Counted from the first letter of the stretch, positions 29,753-38,904 are shown. The stretch is DNA of 64,000 bases from Gammaproteobacteria bacterium (GCA_024742415.1 JANSYN010000003.1:124001-188000), one strand, 5' to 3'. The notes: generated by a model from the sequence alone, not told the origin. Translations and numbers: made by a program.

Positions 29753-30820
29753 CTAGTCTGTCAGACAAGCCGGGTCAAATGTGTAAACACCTTGCAGCCA
29801 GTCCGTCACCTCCCGCGCCGCGTCCCCTGGCAGGTTCGAATAAGTCGCAACCAGCGCTCGTCGCCGTGCAGGGCTGATTCCGTCCAGACCCTGCTCCTGG
29901 AACTCCTGTGCGTTTTGCTGCAACTGCCGCCAGCACGCCTCGCCAATCAGCGCCGCCAGCTCCGGCTGCCCGAAAGACGGATTGCCGTAGAGCGCAACCA
30001 GGCCCATGAGTCCCGACATCGACAAAATGGCCTGATTCATGGGGTTGCACAAATGTCCGCGCAGCGCAGCACTGCTGGCAAGGCTGCGTCCGGGCAAACT
30101 CTCGAGGTACAGGTGACGGCTGCGTACCGCGCCATCGTTGACCGGATAGTTATCCCACAATACAACCGCCCTGCCCAGTGCTTCGGCGGCGTGTCCGACG
30201 TCTGCTTGCGAGATCGCATCAGAACACACTTGATTGCCCGTCCAGAAGATATCGACTTCCACGGGCAACGCGGCGCCGAGGTCCGGCCAATAGTTGTCGG
30301 GTCGGCATCCAAAGTGCTTCTCCAGCACGGGGTCAAAGGAGTAGTAGGTAGGACACACCAAAAGCCTGATATCAGGGACCCAGTGAGTGACATCGTCGAT
30401 GATTTCTGCCTGGCGGCAAGCAAGCTGATCGACATCGCCCGGCATGTCGTCGAACAGGATCGCCAGGAGTGGCATTCCCAGGTCCGACAAGCGAATGACT
30501 TTCTCCCTCAATTGCGCCTTCTGAGGGGCAGCGTATTCACGATAAAGGGCGAAGGGCGACAATCCTACGCCCCATAACAGTCCGTGTTGTACGTAGGCAC
30601 TTCCAAGCTCTGCCAGCATGGTCCACTGCGAGGTTGGCCAGTCACAGTTCCATTGCTTGCGCAGGTAGTGATCAGATTTCGGACAGTACAGATAGGTGTT
30701 GAGACCTGCCTGCGCCAGGTATCTTGCGTAGATAAGCCGGGCGCTATGCGACCAGGCGTGCCCATAGAATCCCTCTATCACACCTGCCAAAAAACCGGCT
30801 TGCTCCGCAGTTTTTGGCAT
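29753..30820 (-). CDS. GH84-type beta-N-acetylglucosaminidase (O-GlcNAcase/NagJ-like)
   Basis: 355 residues. GVIEGFYGHAWSHSAR at about 13-28, GLNTYLYCPKSDHYLRKQW near 40-58 and the catalytic pair Asp-Asp in LLAILFDDMPGD near 118 match family GH84, which uses two adjacent aspartates in substrate-assisted cleavage of N-acetylglucosamine. Asn/Trp/Asp residues in VDIFWTGNQV and VVLWDNYPVND fit the active-site pocket. There is no signal peptide, so the enzyme is probably cytoplasmic. It is a lone gene; the natural substrate is unknown. Confidence 0.82.
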   Translation of the reverse strand: MPKTAEQAGFLAGVIEGFYGHAWSHSARLIYARYLAQAGLNTYLYCPKSDHYLRKQWNCDWPTSQWTMLAELGSAYVQHGLLWGVGLSPFALYREYAAPQKAQLREKVIRLSDLGMPLLAILFDDMPGDVDQLACRQAEIIDDVTHWVPDIRLLVCPTYYSFDPVLEKHFGCRPDNYWPDLGAALPVEVDIFWTGNQVCSDAISQADVGHAAEALGRAVVLWDNYPVNDGAVRSRHLYLESLPGRSLASSAALRGHLCNPMNQAILSMSGLMGLVALYGNPSFGQPELAALIGEACWRQLQQNAQEFQEQGLDGISPARRRALVATYSNLPGDAAREVTDWLQGVYTFDPACLTD

Positions 30821-30879
30821 CGTTATTCCTTTTTATAATTAAAAAATACTATTATATAGCCAAATACTTTAAAAACTGG

Positions 30880-31050
30880 GCAAGTTGGTGTGGAAAATTA
30901 CCAATATTGAGCGATACTTAGGGCGTGGCTACCCATCCCCTAGTTTAATCGGGTAGTCATCGGAGCACACCCATGCTCCTAACGGAAGCAATTCCTTTAT
31001 GTTTCACTCCTAATGGTCTTGGTGGGTCCCTTTCGGGACCCATTTTTTTT
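30880..31050 (+). ncRNA. Candidate small RNA locus ending at a strong terminator
   Basis: A gene-free 380-bp region opens with an AT-rich promoter-like patch (30830-30880, with TATTAT at 30850) and closes with an intrinsic terminator on the plus strand. Between them are a stem 30927-30934/30951-30958 and a stem GGAGCA/TGCTCC at 30962-30979. Neither neighbour can use this terminator, since both are on the minus strand and point away or into it from the wrong side. A 44-codon frame from 30973 with GGAG seven bases before it reads through the terminator and is unlikely. The transcript start is approximate. Confidence 0.5.
31023..31050 (+). terminator. Strong intrinsic terminator
   Basis: TGGGTCCC, loop TTTC, GGGACCCA, then eight T. 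It is a textbook rho-independent terminator on the plus strand, with no annotated protein gene ahead of it. Confidence 0.92.
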
Positions 31051-31201
31051 ACCCTTGGGCCCCTCCTGTTATCCCTGACACCCTGCTGTTCACATTGCCA
31101 CCGTTGAGAACTGTTGTGCTAACCCCAGTGATGACTGAAGCGTCTCTGCTCATCAGATAAGGCGTGCAGCGCTGCCCTGGCCCGGGCTGGTGAGGCTGCG
31201 G

Positions 31202-31555
31202 CTACATTGTGTGGGTAGGTCTGTCAGAGTTAAGAGAGCCCGCGAGATGGTTTTCGATCTTGGCATTGGCCGCGGCATCCTGCTCGTTAAACTGAACACC
31301 GATGCCTGCCGTGCGGTTTCCCTGTGCTCCCCGAGGCGTGACCCATATGACACGACCAGAAATGGGGATCTTCTCAGCTTCGTCCATCAGCGTCAGGAGC
31401 ATAAAGACCTCATCCCCGATGTCGTAGGTCTTGTTGGTGGGAACAAACAGCCCGCCGTTGTGCAAAAACGGCATATAGGCGGAGTAAAGCACCGCCTTAT
31501 CCTTGATCGTAAGTGAGAGAATACCGTTGCGGCTTCCCTGTCTGGATTCGCTCAT
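31202..31555 (-). CDS. pilZ: Type IV pilus assembly protein PilZ
   Basis: 117 residues, like the 118-residue pseudomonad PilZ. VLYSAYMPFLHNGGLFVPTNKTYDIGDEVFMLLTL near 22-56 and GRVIWVTPRGAQGNRTAGIGVQF near 67-90 give the PilZ fold. As in the founding PilZ protein, the RxxxR c-di-GMP motif is not evident at the N-terminus. It is required for type IV pilus assembly in Pseudomonas. Its ATG overlaps the holB stop by 4 bases; this neighbourhood is conserved. Confidence 0.93.
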   Translation of the reverse strand: MSESRQGSRNGILSLTIKDKAVLYSAYMPFLHNGGLFVPTNKTYDIGDEVFMLLTLMDEAEKIPISGRVIWVTPRGAQGNRTAGIGVQFNEQDAAANAKIENHLAGSLNSDRPTHTM

Positions 31556-32577
31556 ACGTTACTGCCCCCCGTATGTACTGGGCTGATCTTACCACCGTGT
31601 TGTGAAGCGCCCAATACTCTGTGACTTTTTGACAGGAATAAATCCAGGACCAACTGACGCCCTGGATTGGCGCCTGCCTGCAACGCCCTTTGCATCGATT
31701 GGGCCGTATCAAGCAACTCAAAGAGTTTACGGCCCTGCTCGCTGACAAGCTGCGATGCCGTCAAAGTTCGCACTGCGCGCTGCAGTTCCCCCAGATACAG
31801 CATCACAAAAGCCTCGGGTTCCTGTTCGGACAGAGTCTGGCTGATCTCCAGTAACGGAGCTTCGCCGGTAAACAAGCGTCGCAGCGCAAGTTTTTGCCGG
31901 CCGAAGTCTTCGAGGCGATTTTCCAGATAGAGCGACTGTGCCAGCACTGGCCGGCTATCGGTAAGCGCCAATGCCTGCCTTGCAATAGCCTCGTCTCCAG
32001 TGCAGCCCGCTAGCCAGTGCGTGGCCGCTTCAAGATCGGGCGAGCGCAAATGCAGCTGGTGGCAGCGTGAGCGAATCGTCGCGGGAATACCCTGTAGCGA
32101 GTCACAAACAAGCAACAAGTAGGTGCCGGCAGAGGGCTCTTCAAGTGATTTGAGAAGTGCATTGTAGGCGTTGACGTTCATGGCATTAGCTGGAGCAAAG
32201 ACCAGAACCTTGTTGTCGCCGAAGCTGGCCGTGCCATGGGTAAATGTGACCGCCTGGCGCACCTGCTCAATCTTGACAACTTTGCTCTTCTCATGGGGTT
32301 CCACCCAGAGCAGGTCACCATGAGATCCAGCAGCACTAAGTTGGCAGGGATGGCATTCACCGCAATTGGCTGTGCCGGTTTGCGCCTCGCACAGTAAGTA
32401 GCGAGCCAGTGCCAGCGCGAAGGCGGACTTGCCAGTATGCGCTGCCCCCGATAAGAGTAGCGCATGGGGCAACCTCTGGGTTGCGATCAATGGCAAGAGG
32501 GCTTGCCAATCCGTATCGTGCCAAGGCAGCGGCACTGACACGGCTGGCAGGTTTTCTGCCTGCTCCTTTCCGGTCAT
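31552..32577 (-). CDS. holB: DNA polymerase III delta-prime subunit
   Basis: 341 residues. The AAA+ N-terminal domain has a P-loop SGAAHTGKSAFAL near 42, a zinc module CGECHPC near 76-82 with an earlier Cys, and LLKSLEEPSAGTYLLLVCDS near 140-158, all typical of delta-prime. It is part of the clamp loader that places the beta clamp on DNA. The operon order tmk-holB-pilZ has 4-base overlaps on both sides. Confidence 0.95.
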   Translation of the reverse strand: MTGKEQAENLPAVSVPLPWHDTDWQALLPLIATQRLPHALLLSGAAHTGKSAFALALARYLLCEAQTGTANCGECHPCQLSAAGSHGDLLWVEPHEKSKVVKIEQVRQAVTFTHGTASFGDNKVLVFAPANAMNVNAYNALLKSLEEPSAGTYLLLVCDSLQGIPATIRSRCHQLHLRSPDLEAATHWLAGCTGDEAIARQALALTDSRPVLAQSLYLENRLEDFGRQKLALRRLFTGEAPLLEISQTLSEQEPEAFVMLYLGELQRAVRTLTASQLVSEQGRKLFELLDTAQSMQRALQAGANPGRQLVLDLFLSKSHRVLGASQHGGKISPVHTGGSNV

Positions 32578-33212
32578 CCTGGGTCTCTTGCTCCGTCGAT
32601 CAATTCCTGCGCAATGTGCTGCAGGTGATTCTGGACCTGTTGCAGCGGCTGGCTGGCATCAATCCGTTTGAAGCGCGCCGGATAAGCCTGTGCGCGTTGC
32701 AGATAGCTTTCGCGCACGCGTTCAAAGAAGGCCAGGGTCTCCTGCTCAATTCTATCGAGTTCACCACGCCCCCTGGCTCGCCCCATACCGGTAGCGACAT
32801 CTGCATCAAGCAGTATCGTCACATCGGGGTAAATGGAGCCCTGGACAATACTCTCTAGGCTCTCGATCACCGCTGGCTCAATGCCCCTGCCCCCGCCTTG
32901 ATAAGCGAAGCTGGCGTCGGTAAAGCGATCACATAATACCCATTGGCCCTGCCCCAGCGCCGGCCGGATGACTTCCTGCAGATGCTGCGCGCGGGCGGAA
33001 AACATCAGGAGCAATTCCGTCATAGCGGCGACGGGTTCAGTGCGCGGCTGCAGGAGTATCTCCCGAATGGCCTCACCCAACTGCGTGCCGCCAGGCTCAC
33101 GCGTAACCACTACCTGCAGCTGCGCGGCGCGCAGCAATTCGGCGAAAAAGGAGATCGAAGTGGTTTTACCAACACCCTCGCCGCCTTCAAAAGTAATAAA
33201 TACTCCGGACAC
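32574..33212 (-). CDS. tmk: Thymidylate kinase
   Basis: 212 residues if started at the GTG at 33212, which has GGGAG five bases upstream; a TTG at 33224, right after the mltG stop, would add four residues. The P-loop is FEGGEGVGKTTS near residue 8. TREPGG follows near 37, the catalytic DR(F/Y) appears as CDRFTDASFAYQGGGRG near 97, and the LID region is RARGRGELDRIE. It phosphorylates dTMP to dTDP. Confidence 0.95.
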   Translation of the reverse strand: MSGVFITFEGGEGVGKTTSISFFAELLRAAQLQVVVTREPGGTQLGEAIREILLQPRTEPVAAMTELLLMFSARAQHLQEVIRPALGQGQWVLCDRFTDASFAYQGGGRGIEPAVIESLESIVQGSIYPDVTILLDADVATGMGRARGRGELDRIEQETLAFFERVRESYLQRAQAYPARFKRIDASQPLQQVQNHLQHIAQELIDGARDPG

Positions 33213-33224
33213 AAAGTCTCCCAA

Positions 33225-34268
33225 CTACTGCTTCTGCTGCACCGCGGGCGGCGGTGAAGAGCGATAATTTTGCTTGCGCCTGAGCTGGTAGTTACGCACA
33301 GCTGTCTGGTGCTCGGCAAGCGTCCTGCTAAAGACATGACCGCCATCGCCACGAGCGACGAAAAATAGCGTGTCACCAGGCGCCGGATGCAATGCAGCAT
33401 AGATCGCTGCTTTTCCGGGCAGCGCGATGGGTGTTGGCGGCAAACCATGATGGCGATAGGTATTGAATGTGTTGCGGTCATCTCGCAGGTGTGCCCGGGT
33501 GAGGTTGCCGTCGAATTCAGGCCCCAAACCATAGATGACCGTGGGATCGGTTTGCAGCCGCATACCCTTGTTCAAGCGGCGCACAAATACGCCAGCTATT
33601 TCTTCACGCTCCTGCGCAAGCCCGGTTTCCTTCTCGATGATCGAAGCCATGATCAGGGCGTCCTCGACAGAACCGTAAGGGAGGTTCTCCGAACGGGCAG
33701 ACCAAAGTGTGGCGAGCGTGCGCTCCATCTTGGCATGGGCACGCTCCAACAGCTGGTAATCGGTGGAGCCTTTCAGGTAGCGGTAACTGGCCGGAAAAAA
33801 CAACCCCTCTGTGTAGGCCGACGGCGCAACCAGTGCCAGTAGTCGAGGATCGTCAGGTCCTTTCAGAGTGGCGTGAATATGCTCCTGGCCCTGGATGATA
33901 TCCAGCGCCTGTGCCAACGTAATACCTTCAGGCAGAACCACCTCGTATTCGATCACCTGGCCCTGATGAAGCAATCGCAACAACGATTGGGCGGTCAAGT
34001 AATCGGGTAAGAGGTAATCCCCGGTTTTGATACCTACATCCCACCCCGCCCATCTGCCATAGAGCGTGAGGAGGCGGGGGTGGCGCAGCACGCCGTCCGC
34101 ATACAGCCTGTTGGCTACCGCTGTTAGCGTATCGCCCTCCTCAACCGTTAACTCATAGTTCTCGCCCGGGATGCGCAGCGGCTCTTCCCAAACACGTAGC
34201 AGTTCCAGCCCCGCAAACGTCGCACTGGCCACGATTACCAACAACACCAATAACAGGCGCTGTCTCAT
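33225..34268 (-). CDS. mltG: Endolytic murein transglycosylase MltG
   Basis: 347 residues. One N-terminal membrane helix (residues about 3-20) is followed by a LysM-like region (VEEGDTLTAVANRLYADGVLRHP). The YceG catalytic domain has the essential Glu in MASIIEKETG near 218 and the signature RLNKGMRLQTDPTVIYGLG. It cuts nascent glycan strands at the inner membrane. It sits between pabC and tmk, a long-conserved order. Confidence 0.95.
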   Translation of the reverse strand: MRQRLLLVLLVIVASATFAGLELLRVWEEPLRIPGENYELTVEEGDTLTAVANRLYADGVLRHPRLLTLYGRWAGWDVGIKTGDYLLPDYLTAQSLLRLLHQGQVIEYEVVLPEGITLAQALDIIQGQEHIHATLKGPDDPRLLALVAPSAYTEGLFFPASYRYLKGSTDYQLLERAHAKMERTLATLWSARSENLPYGSVEDALIMASIIEKETGLAQEREEIAGVFVRRLNKGMRLQTDPTVIYGLGPEFDGNLTRAHLRDDRNTFNTYRHHGLPPTPIALPGKAAIYAALHPAPGDTLFFVARGDGGHVFSRTLAEHQTAVRNYQLRRKQNYRSSPPPAVQQKQ

Positions 34269-35098
34269 GACCGATCCGCCCGATAGGCCTCAAACAAACG
34301 TTGTGCGACTGTACACCGTGGATACTTCTTGTCGGCGATCGCCGCGACGCTGCGCACACCGACCAGCGCGTTGGTGTAGAACACCTCGTCGGCACGCTCG
34401 AGGTCACGCAGGTTCATAGTTTTTTCAATCACCTCCAGGCCGATAGCGCGAGCCCAGCGACTGATCAAGATTGCGCGTCGGGTGCCGGCAACACCGCAAC
34501 GCAGAAGAGCGGGTGTTTCGATATGATTACCCTGCAACGCAAAGATGTTGCCAGACACCACCGAGACAATATTGTCATCGCCATCCAGCACAATGCCCTC
34601 TTCATAGCCAGCGCTGGCGACTTGGGCTGCAGCCAGGACCTGTTCCAGACGATTGAGGTGTTTCAGGCCTGCCAGCACAGGCTGGTTACCCAGGCGCAGT
34701 TCGGCTATGCCCAGGGCAACAGGGTTCGCTGGGGAATCGCCGTCGCGCTGCAGTTCCGAACTTTCAATAATTGCCTGACAGGTGCCCTGCTCCGGCGGTC
34801 GGTAGCCGCGAGGGCCAGCGCCACGCGTTAACGTTAACCGCAGCGCGCCCCAAGGGATATGCTGAACAGCCCGCGCAGCGTCGCGCAATTGCAGGGTGAG
34901 GTCATCAAGGTTGTGCGACAGCCCCAGTACCTGCATCCCGCGTTGCAGGCGCTCCAGGTGGTGCTCCAGATAAAAGATGTGGCCGGCATTTAGCAGCAAG
35001 GTCTCGAATAACCCATCACCATAATTCAGCCCACGATCAGGCAGTGCCAATGATGAATCACGCTTGCCATTAACCCAAATTGTGGACTGCGCAGCCAC
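34265..35098 (-). CDS. pabC: 4-amino-4-deoxychorismate lyase PabC
   Basis: 277 residues from a GTG codon. Fold type IV PLP enzyme with Lys in GLKHLNRLEQVLAA near 143, NYGDGLFETL at 25-34 and EGIVLDGDDNIVSVVSGNIFAL near 165. It releases pyruvate to give p-aminobenzoate for folate synthesis. It begins 9 bases after fabF and overlaps mltG by 4 bases. Confidence 0.95.
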   Translation of the reverse strand: MAAQSTIWVNGKRDSSLALPDRGLNYGDGLFETLLLNAGHIFYLEHHLERLQRGMQVLGLSHNLDDLTLQLRDAARAVQHIPWGALRLTLTRGAGPRGYRPPEQGTCQAIIESSELQRDGDSPANPVALGIAELRLGNQPVLAGLKHLNRLEQVLAAAQVASAGYEEGIVLDGDDNIVSVVSGNIFALQGNHIETPALLRCGVAGTRRAILISRWARAIGLEVIEKTMNLRDLERADEVFYTNALVGVRSVAAIADKKYPRCTVAQRLFEAYRADRS

Positions 35099-35107
35099 GC
35101 AGTCAAT

Positions 35108-36349
35108 TCAGCTGACGCTGCTAAATAGCAGTGAGCCGTTGGTCCCGCCGAAGCCGAACGAGTTGGTCAGAACGCAATCTATCTTGCGCTCCTGCGCGGT
35201 GTGGGGCACGTAGTTCAGGTTGCAGCCCTCGTCGACATTGTCCAGGTTAATCGTTGGCGGAGCGACCTGATCGCGTAACGCAAGCACGGAAAAAATCGCT
35301 TCGACCGCACCGGCTGCACCCAACAGGTGGCCGATCATCGATTTGGTACTGCTCACGGCCACATTGGCCGCAGCACTACCCAGTACCGATTCTACGGCAC
35401 GACTCTCGGCAACATCGCCGGCATTGGTCGATGTGCCATGTGCGTTGATATAGTGAATCCTGTCGACCGCGATACCCGCATCGCTAATCGCATTTAGCAT
35501 AGAAGCGGCCGCGCCACGACCATCCTCCGGAGGCAAGGTCATGTGATAGGCGTCGCCACTCATACCAAAGCCCAGTAGCTCCGCGTAGATTTTAGCACCG
35601 CGCGCTTTGGCAGATTCGTACTCTTCCAACAGCATTACGCCCGCACCATCGCCGAGCACAAAACCGTCGCGGTCTTTATCCCAGGGGCGACTGGCCGCAG
35701 CGGGATCATCATTGCGCGTGGAGAGCGCGCGCGCTGCGGCAAACCCTCCCAGGCCCACGGGCGTCGTGGCCATCTCGGCGCCACCGACGAGCATCGCGTC
35801 GCAGTCTCCCAGCGCGATAAGCCTGGCACCAATACCAATATTATGCGTACCGGAAGTGCAGGCGGTCACCATCGCCAGGTTAGGACCTTGCAGGTTGTAC
35901 TTAACGGAAAGGTTGCCCGCGATCATATTGATAATGGAGCCGGGAACAAAAAAAGGCGAGATCTTGCGAGGGCCAGAGGTGCGAATGATTTCCGCGTTCT
36001 TCTCGATTTGGCCGATTCCGCCGATACCTGAACCGATGGAACAACCGATTCTGGGGGCATTCTCCTCAGTCACCTCAAGACCTGAATCAGTCATTGCCTG
36101 TATGCCGGCGGCCATGCCGTACTGCACGAAAACGTCGAGCTTGCGAGACTCTTTGGGGGCCAGGTAAGGCGAAATGTCGAAATCCCGAACGCTCGCGCTG
36201 AATTGCGTACTAAAGGCAGAGACGTCAAAGCTGTTAATGGTGGCAGCGCCGCTCTTGCCTTGCAGTATGCTCTGCCAGCTCTCTTCAACGGTGTGGCCTA
36301 CCGGACTCACCATACCCAGACCTGTGACGACAACTCTTCTGCCAATCAA
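35108..36349 (-). CDS. fabF: Beta-ketoacyl-ACP synthase II
   Basis: 413 residues from a TTG codon with GGAG seven bases before it. The catalytic triad is Cys in [12 protein letters not shown] near 164, His in [12 protein letters not shown] near 304 and His in [13 protein letters not shown] near 340. It extends acyl-ACP chains in fatty-acid elongation. It is separated from acpP by a hairpin and a 14-bp tandem repeat, so its level may be set partly by attenuation. Confidence 0.97.
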   Translation of the reverse strand: MIGRRVVVTGLGMVSPVGHTVEESWQSILQGKSGAATINSFDVSAFSTQFSASVRDFDISPYLAPKESRKLDVFVQYGMAAGIQAMTDSGLEVTEENAPRIGCSIGSGIGGIGQIEKNAEIIRTSGPRKISPFFVPGSIINMIAGNLSVKYNLQGPNLAMVTACTSGTHNIGIGARLIALGDCDAMLVGGAEMATTPVGLGGFAAARALSTRNDDPAAASRPWDKDRDGFVLGDGAGVMLLEEYESAKARGAKIYAELLGFGMSGDAYHMTLPPEDGRGAAASMLNAISDAGIAVDRIHYINAHGTSTNAGDVAESRAVESVLGSAAANVAVSSTKSMIGHLLGAAGAVEAIFSVLALRDQVAPPTINLDNVDEGCNLNYVPHTAQERKIDCVLTNSFGFGGTNGSLLFSSVS

Positions 36350-36432
36350 CTGTTAACTCCTTTGCGGCACCGTTGGGTGTGTATCCGCACCTGTAAACCT
36401 GAACATCCAAACCTGCAACGCCAAACTTGAGA

Positions 36433-36468
36433 CTCTAAACCTGAAACTCTAAACCTGAAACTCTAAAC
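36433..36468. repeat. 14-bp tandem repeat between acpP and fabF
   Basis: CTCTAAACCTGAAA occurs twice in full and a third time in part, with degenerate copies (for example AACCTGAACATC, AACCTGCAACGC) stretching left to about 36389. It lies in the 5' leader of fabF after the acpP hairpin. Confidence 0.85.
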
Positions 36469-36469
36469 A

Positions 36470-36507
36470 AGAAAAGCCGCTCTATTGGCAATAGAAACGG
36501 CTTTTCT
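36470..36507 (-). terminator. Long hairpin after acpP (terminator or attenuator)
   Basis: On the minus strand AGAAAAGCCG and CGGCTTTTCT form a 10-bp stem, extended inside by TCTATT/AATAGA, followed by a T-rich stretch. It probably lowers read-through from the highly expressed acpP into fabF. Confidence 0.75.
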
Positions 36508-36524
36508 GGAATGGAGGGAAGGGA

Positions 36525-36761
36525 TCAGGCGAGATTGGTATTGATGTACTCGATCGCCAATTTCACAGTAGTGATCTTCTCTGCTTCCTCATCAGGAATT
36601 TCAGTCTCAAACTCTTCTTCCAGGGCCATTACCAGTTCTACGGTGTCCAGTGAGTCGGCACCAAGATCCTCGACAAATGACGCTTCGGTTTGGACTTCTT
36701 CTTCTTTAACGCCGAGTTGCTCTGCGACAATCTTTTTAACGCGTTCTTCAATGCTGCTCAT
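36525..36761 (-). CDS. acpP: Acyl carrier protein
   Basis: 78 residues from [17 protein letters not shown]; a longer start is in frame but its residues do not belong to the family, and AGGAG precedes the chosen ATG. It is strongly acidic, with the phosphopantetheine serine in [10 protein letters not shown] (residue about 37). It carries acyl intermediates for fatty-acid, lipid A and cofactor synthesis. It is encoded between fabG and fabF. Confidence 0.98.
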   Translation of the reverse strand: MSSIEERVKKIVAEQLGVKEEEVQTEASFVEDLGADSLDTVELVMALEEEFETEIPDEEAEKITTVKLAIEYINTNLA

Positions 36762-36904
36762 TGTGGTTTCTGCTCCTGAGTTTTTGTCCTGATTCGGTCC
36801 CAAATACAGGGTATGTGCGCGCAGTTTACTCTGTTTTCACAGAGAGTAATAATTTTTTTTGGTGGTCCGGCACCACGCCTGATTTGTTTTGATATATCAA
36901 CCGC

Positions 36905-37648
36905 TTATGCCATATGCATGCCGCCGTTAATATGGATCGTCTCGCCTGTGATATAGCCTGCGTGATCGCCACATAAAAAACGCACCAACGCCGCTATTTC
37001 TACAGCCTCGCCAAGCCTGCCAAGAGGTATCTGTTGCTGTAGCAATTCGCGCTGTTCTGCTGGTAGCTCGCGCGTCATGTCGGTATCGATAAACCCTGGT
37101 GCAACACAGTTTACGGTGATAGCGCGGGAGCCCAATTCACGCGCCAGCGCGCGGGAAAACCCCTCAGCCCCGGCCTTGCTCGCTGCGTAATTACTTTGAC
37201 CGGCGTTGCCCATCGAACCGACCACCGATGTGATATTGACAATTCTGCCCCAGCGCGCCTTGGTCATGCCTCTGAGGCAGGCCTTACTCACGCGATACAG
37301 CGCAGTGAGGTTGGTGTTCATCACATCATCCCATTCCTGCGGTTTCATTCGCATCAGGATATTGTCTCGCGTGATACCCGCGTTGTTTACCAGCACCAAG
37401 GGCGCTGTAAAGTTATCTAATATATGGCTGATAACATCGTTAACGCTGTCATCGTCCGCTACGTCCAGCACCAAACCGGTGCCTGCGTTATCGATGGCAG
37501 CCAGATACCCGGCAATACGCTGAGCACCGGCTTCTGTCGTTGCGGTACCGACAACGGTAAAACCATCACTAGATAATGCCTCGGCGATGGCTTTTCCGAT
37601 ACCCCGACTGGCGCCGGTAACCAATGCAACCTTGCCCTCGTGCTCCAT
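36905..37648 (-). CDS. fabG: 3-oxoacyl-ACP reductase FabG
   Basis: 247 residues. Short-chain dehydrogenase with NADPH loop TGASRGIGKAIAEAL near 11, NNAGITRDN near 87, catalytic Ser in NITSVVGSMGN and Tyr/Lys in YAASKAG near 152. It reduces 3-ketoacyl-ACP. GAGG lies 8 bases before the ATG. It is 41 bases after fabD on the same strand. Confidence 0.97.
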   Translation of the reverse strand: MEHEGKVALVTGASRGIGKAIAEALSSDGFTVVGTATTEAGAQRIAGYLAAIDNAGTGLVLDVADDDSVNDVISHILDNFTAPLVLVNNAGITRDNILMRMKPQEWDDVMNTNLTALYRVSKACLRGMTKARWGRIVNITSVVGSMGNAGQSNYAASKAGAEGFSRALARELGSRAITVNCVAPGFIDTDMTRELPAEQRELLQQQIPLGRLGEAVEIAALVRFLCGDHAGYITGETIHINGGMHMA

Positions 37649-37689
37649 GGTAATTGCCTCAAAGTTTTGATGTGTGCCAGTTTGACGAT

Positions 37690-38637
37690 TCAGGACAGTT
37701 CACTCACAGCTTCATGCAGTACATCAGGTTGTTCGATGGCATAACTGGCAAGGGTTTTATCGATTCTTTTGGCCAGTCCGCTCAGCACTTTACCCGGGCC
37801 ACATTCCACCAGTGTATGGCTGCCCTGTGCCACCATTGATTGCACACACGCTGTCCACAGCACAGGACTCGAGATTTGTTCTACGAGCAATGCCCTCACC
37901 ACCTGTGGGTCCGTCTCTGTCATGGCGTTCACATTGTGAACCACCGGGATGGAAGGCGCCTGAACGTCTATCACAGACAATACCTCGGCGAGTTTCTCTC
38001 CTGCCGGGTGCATCAGTGGTGTATGGAATGGGGCGCTAACGGGCAATGGCAGCACGCGTTTGGCACCTGCTTCTTTTAATGCGGCACTGGCCAAGTCAAC
38101 CGCCCCGCTATGCCCGGCGATCACGACCTGGCCTGGCGAGTTAAAATTGACCGCCACTACGAGTTGATCGTGACCACTGGAAATGTCAGCACACACCGTA
38201 TTGATCGTGGCGTCTGCAAGCCCTATCACCGCAGCCATGGCGCCATGACCGACTGGAACGGCGGTTTGCATGAATTCTCCCCGGCGGCGCACCAGGTCCA
38301 GGGCGTCACTGTATTGCAGTGACCCGGCGCAGACCAGCGCTGAAAACTCTCCCAGGCTATGACCTGCCATCACCGCAGGTGACGCACCGCCAGCGGCTTG
38401 CCACGCACGCCACAGTGCAACGCTCGACGCCAGTAGCACGGGCTGCGTATTTGCCGTGAGATTGAGCGATTCCTGCGGCCCTGCCTGAATGAGCGACCAC
38501 ATGTCATACCCAAGCACCTCGGAGGCTTCCTCGAAAGTCTGGCGCACCACTGCAAAGTGGTCGAATGCCGCAGCCATCATCCCTACCGCCTGTGAACCCT
38601 GCCCTGGGAAGACAAATGCGATACTGGAGTTAGTCAT
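37690..38637 (-). CDS. fabD: Malonyl-CoA:ACP transacylase FabD
   Basis: 315 residues from MTNSSIAFVFPGQGSQ (an in-frame GTG two codons earlier would be too close to GGA). The nucleophile Ser is in GHSLGEFSAL near 92, Gln in FPGQGSQ near 13, and the catalytic His in VSAPFHTPLM near 200. It loads malonate onto ACP. Upstream it meets rpmF after a 267-bp gap where plsX and/or fabH usually stand. Confidence 0.96.
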   Translation of the reverse strand: MTNSSIAFVFPGQGSQAVGMMAAAFDHFAVVRQTFEEASEVLGYDMWSLIQAGPQESLNLTANTQPVLLASSVALWRAWQAAGGASPAVMAGHSLGEFSALVCAGSLQYSDALDLVRRRGEFMQTAVPVGHGAMAAVIGLADATINTVCADISSGHDQLVVAVNFNSPGQVVIAGHSGAVDLASAALKEAGAKRVLPLPVSAPFHTPLMHPAGEKLAEVLSVIDVQAPSIPVVHNVNAMTETDPQVVRALLVEQISSPVLWTACVQSMVAQGSHTLVECGPGKVLSGLAKRIDKTLASYAIEQPDVLHEAVSELS

Positions 38638-38904
38638 AATCACAATCCATCGACGAGTAGAGCATCAGTGGCACCAGGCGCGAGCGACCGCAACCGCTGC
38701 GAAGTCGCAGGTTAACTGATTAGGAATGCCGGGGGAAATCGCAAGAAAAGAAAGTCTGGAAACGCAAAAAGCCAGACAGGAGGCAGTGTTGACACTGCTT
38801 ACTGACTGGCTCGAATCGCCATACTGCTGAGCGCAATAACCTGGGCTTGACTGGCAACGAGTGGCCAAAGCGTCGCAGGCTGCAACCGCTCAAGAGAACG
38901 CTGG
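38638..38904. other. Gene-free spacer where plsX/fabH would be expected
   Basis: No convincing reading frame. Two short stems are visible: GTCTGG/CCAGAC (about 38755-38778) and GCAGTG-TTGA-CACTGC (about 38783-38798). In most relatives plsX (and in enterics also fabH) lies between rpmF and fabD; neither is here and no fragment is recognisable. Confidence 0.6.

Noticed and set aside
30973-31107. A 44-codon frame with GGAG upstream in the orphan locus
   Set aside because: It runs through the terminator stem and T-run, and its start and ribosome-binding site are paired in a stem. A small RNA is more likely.
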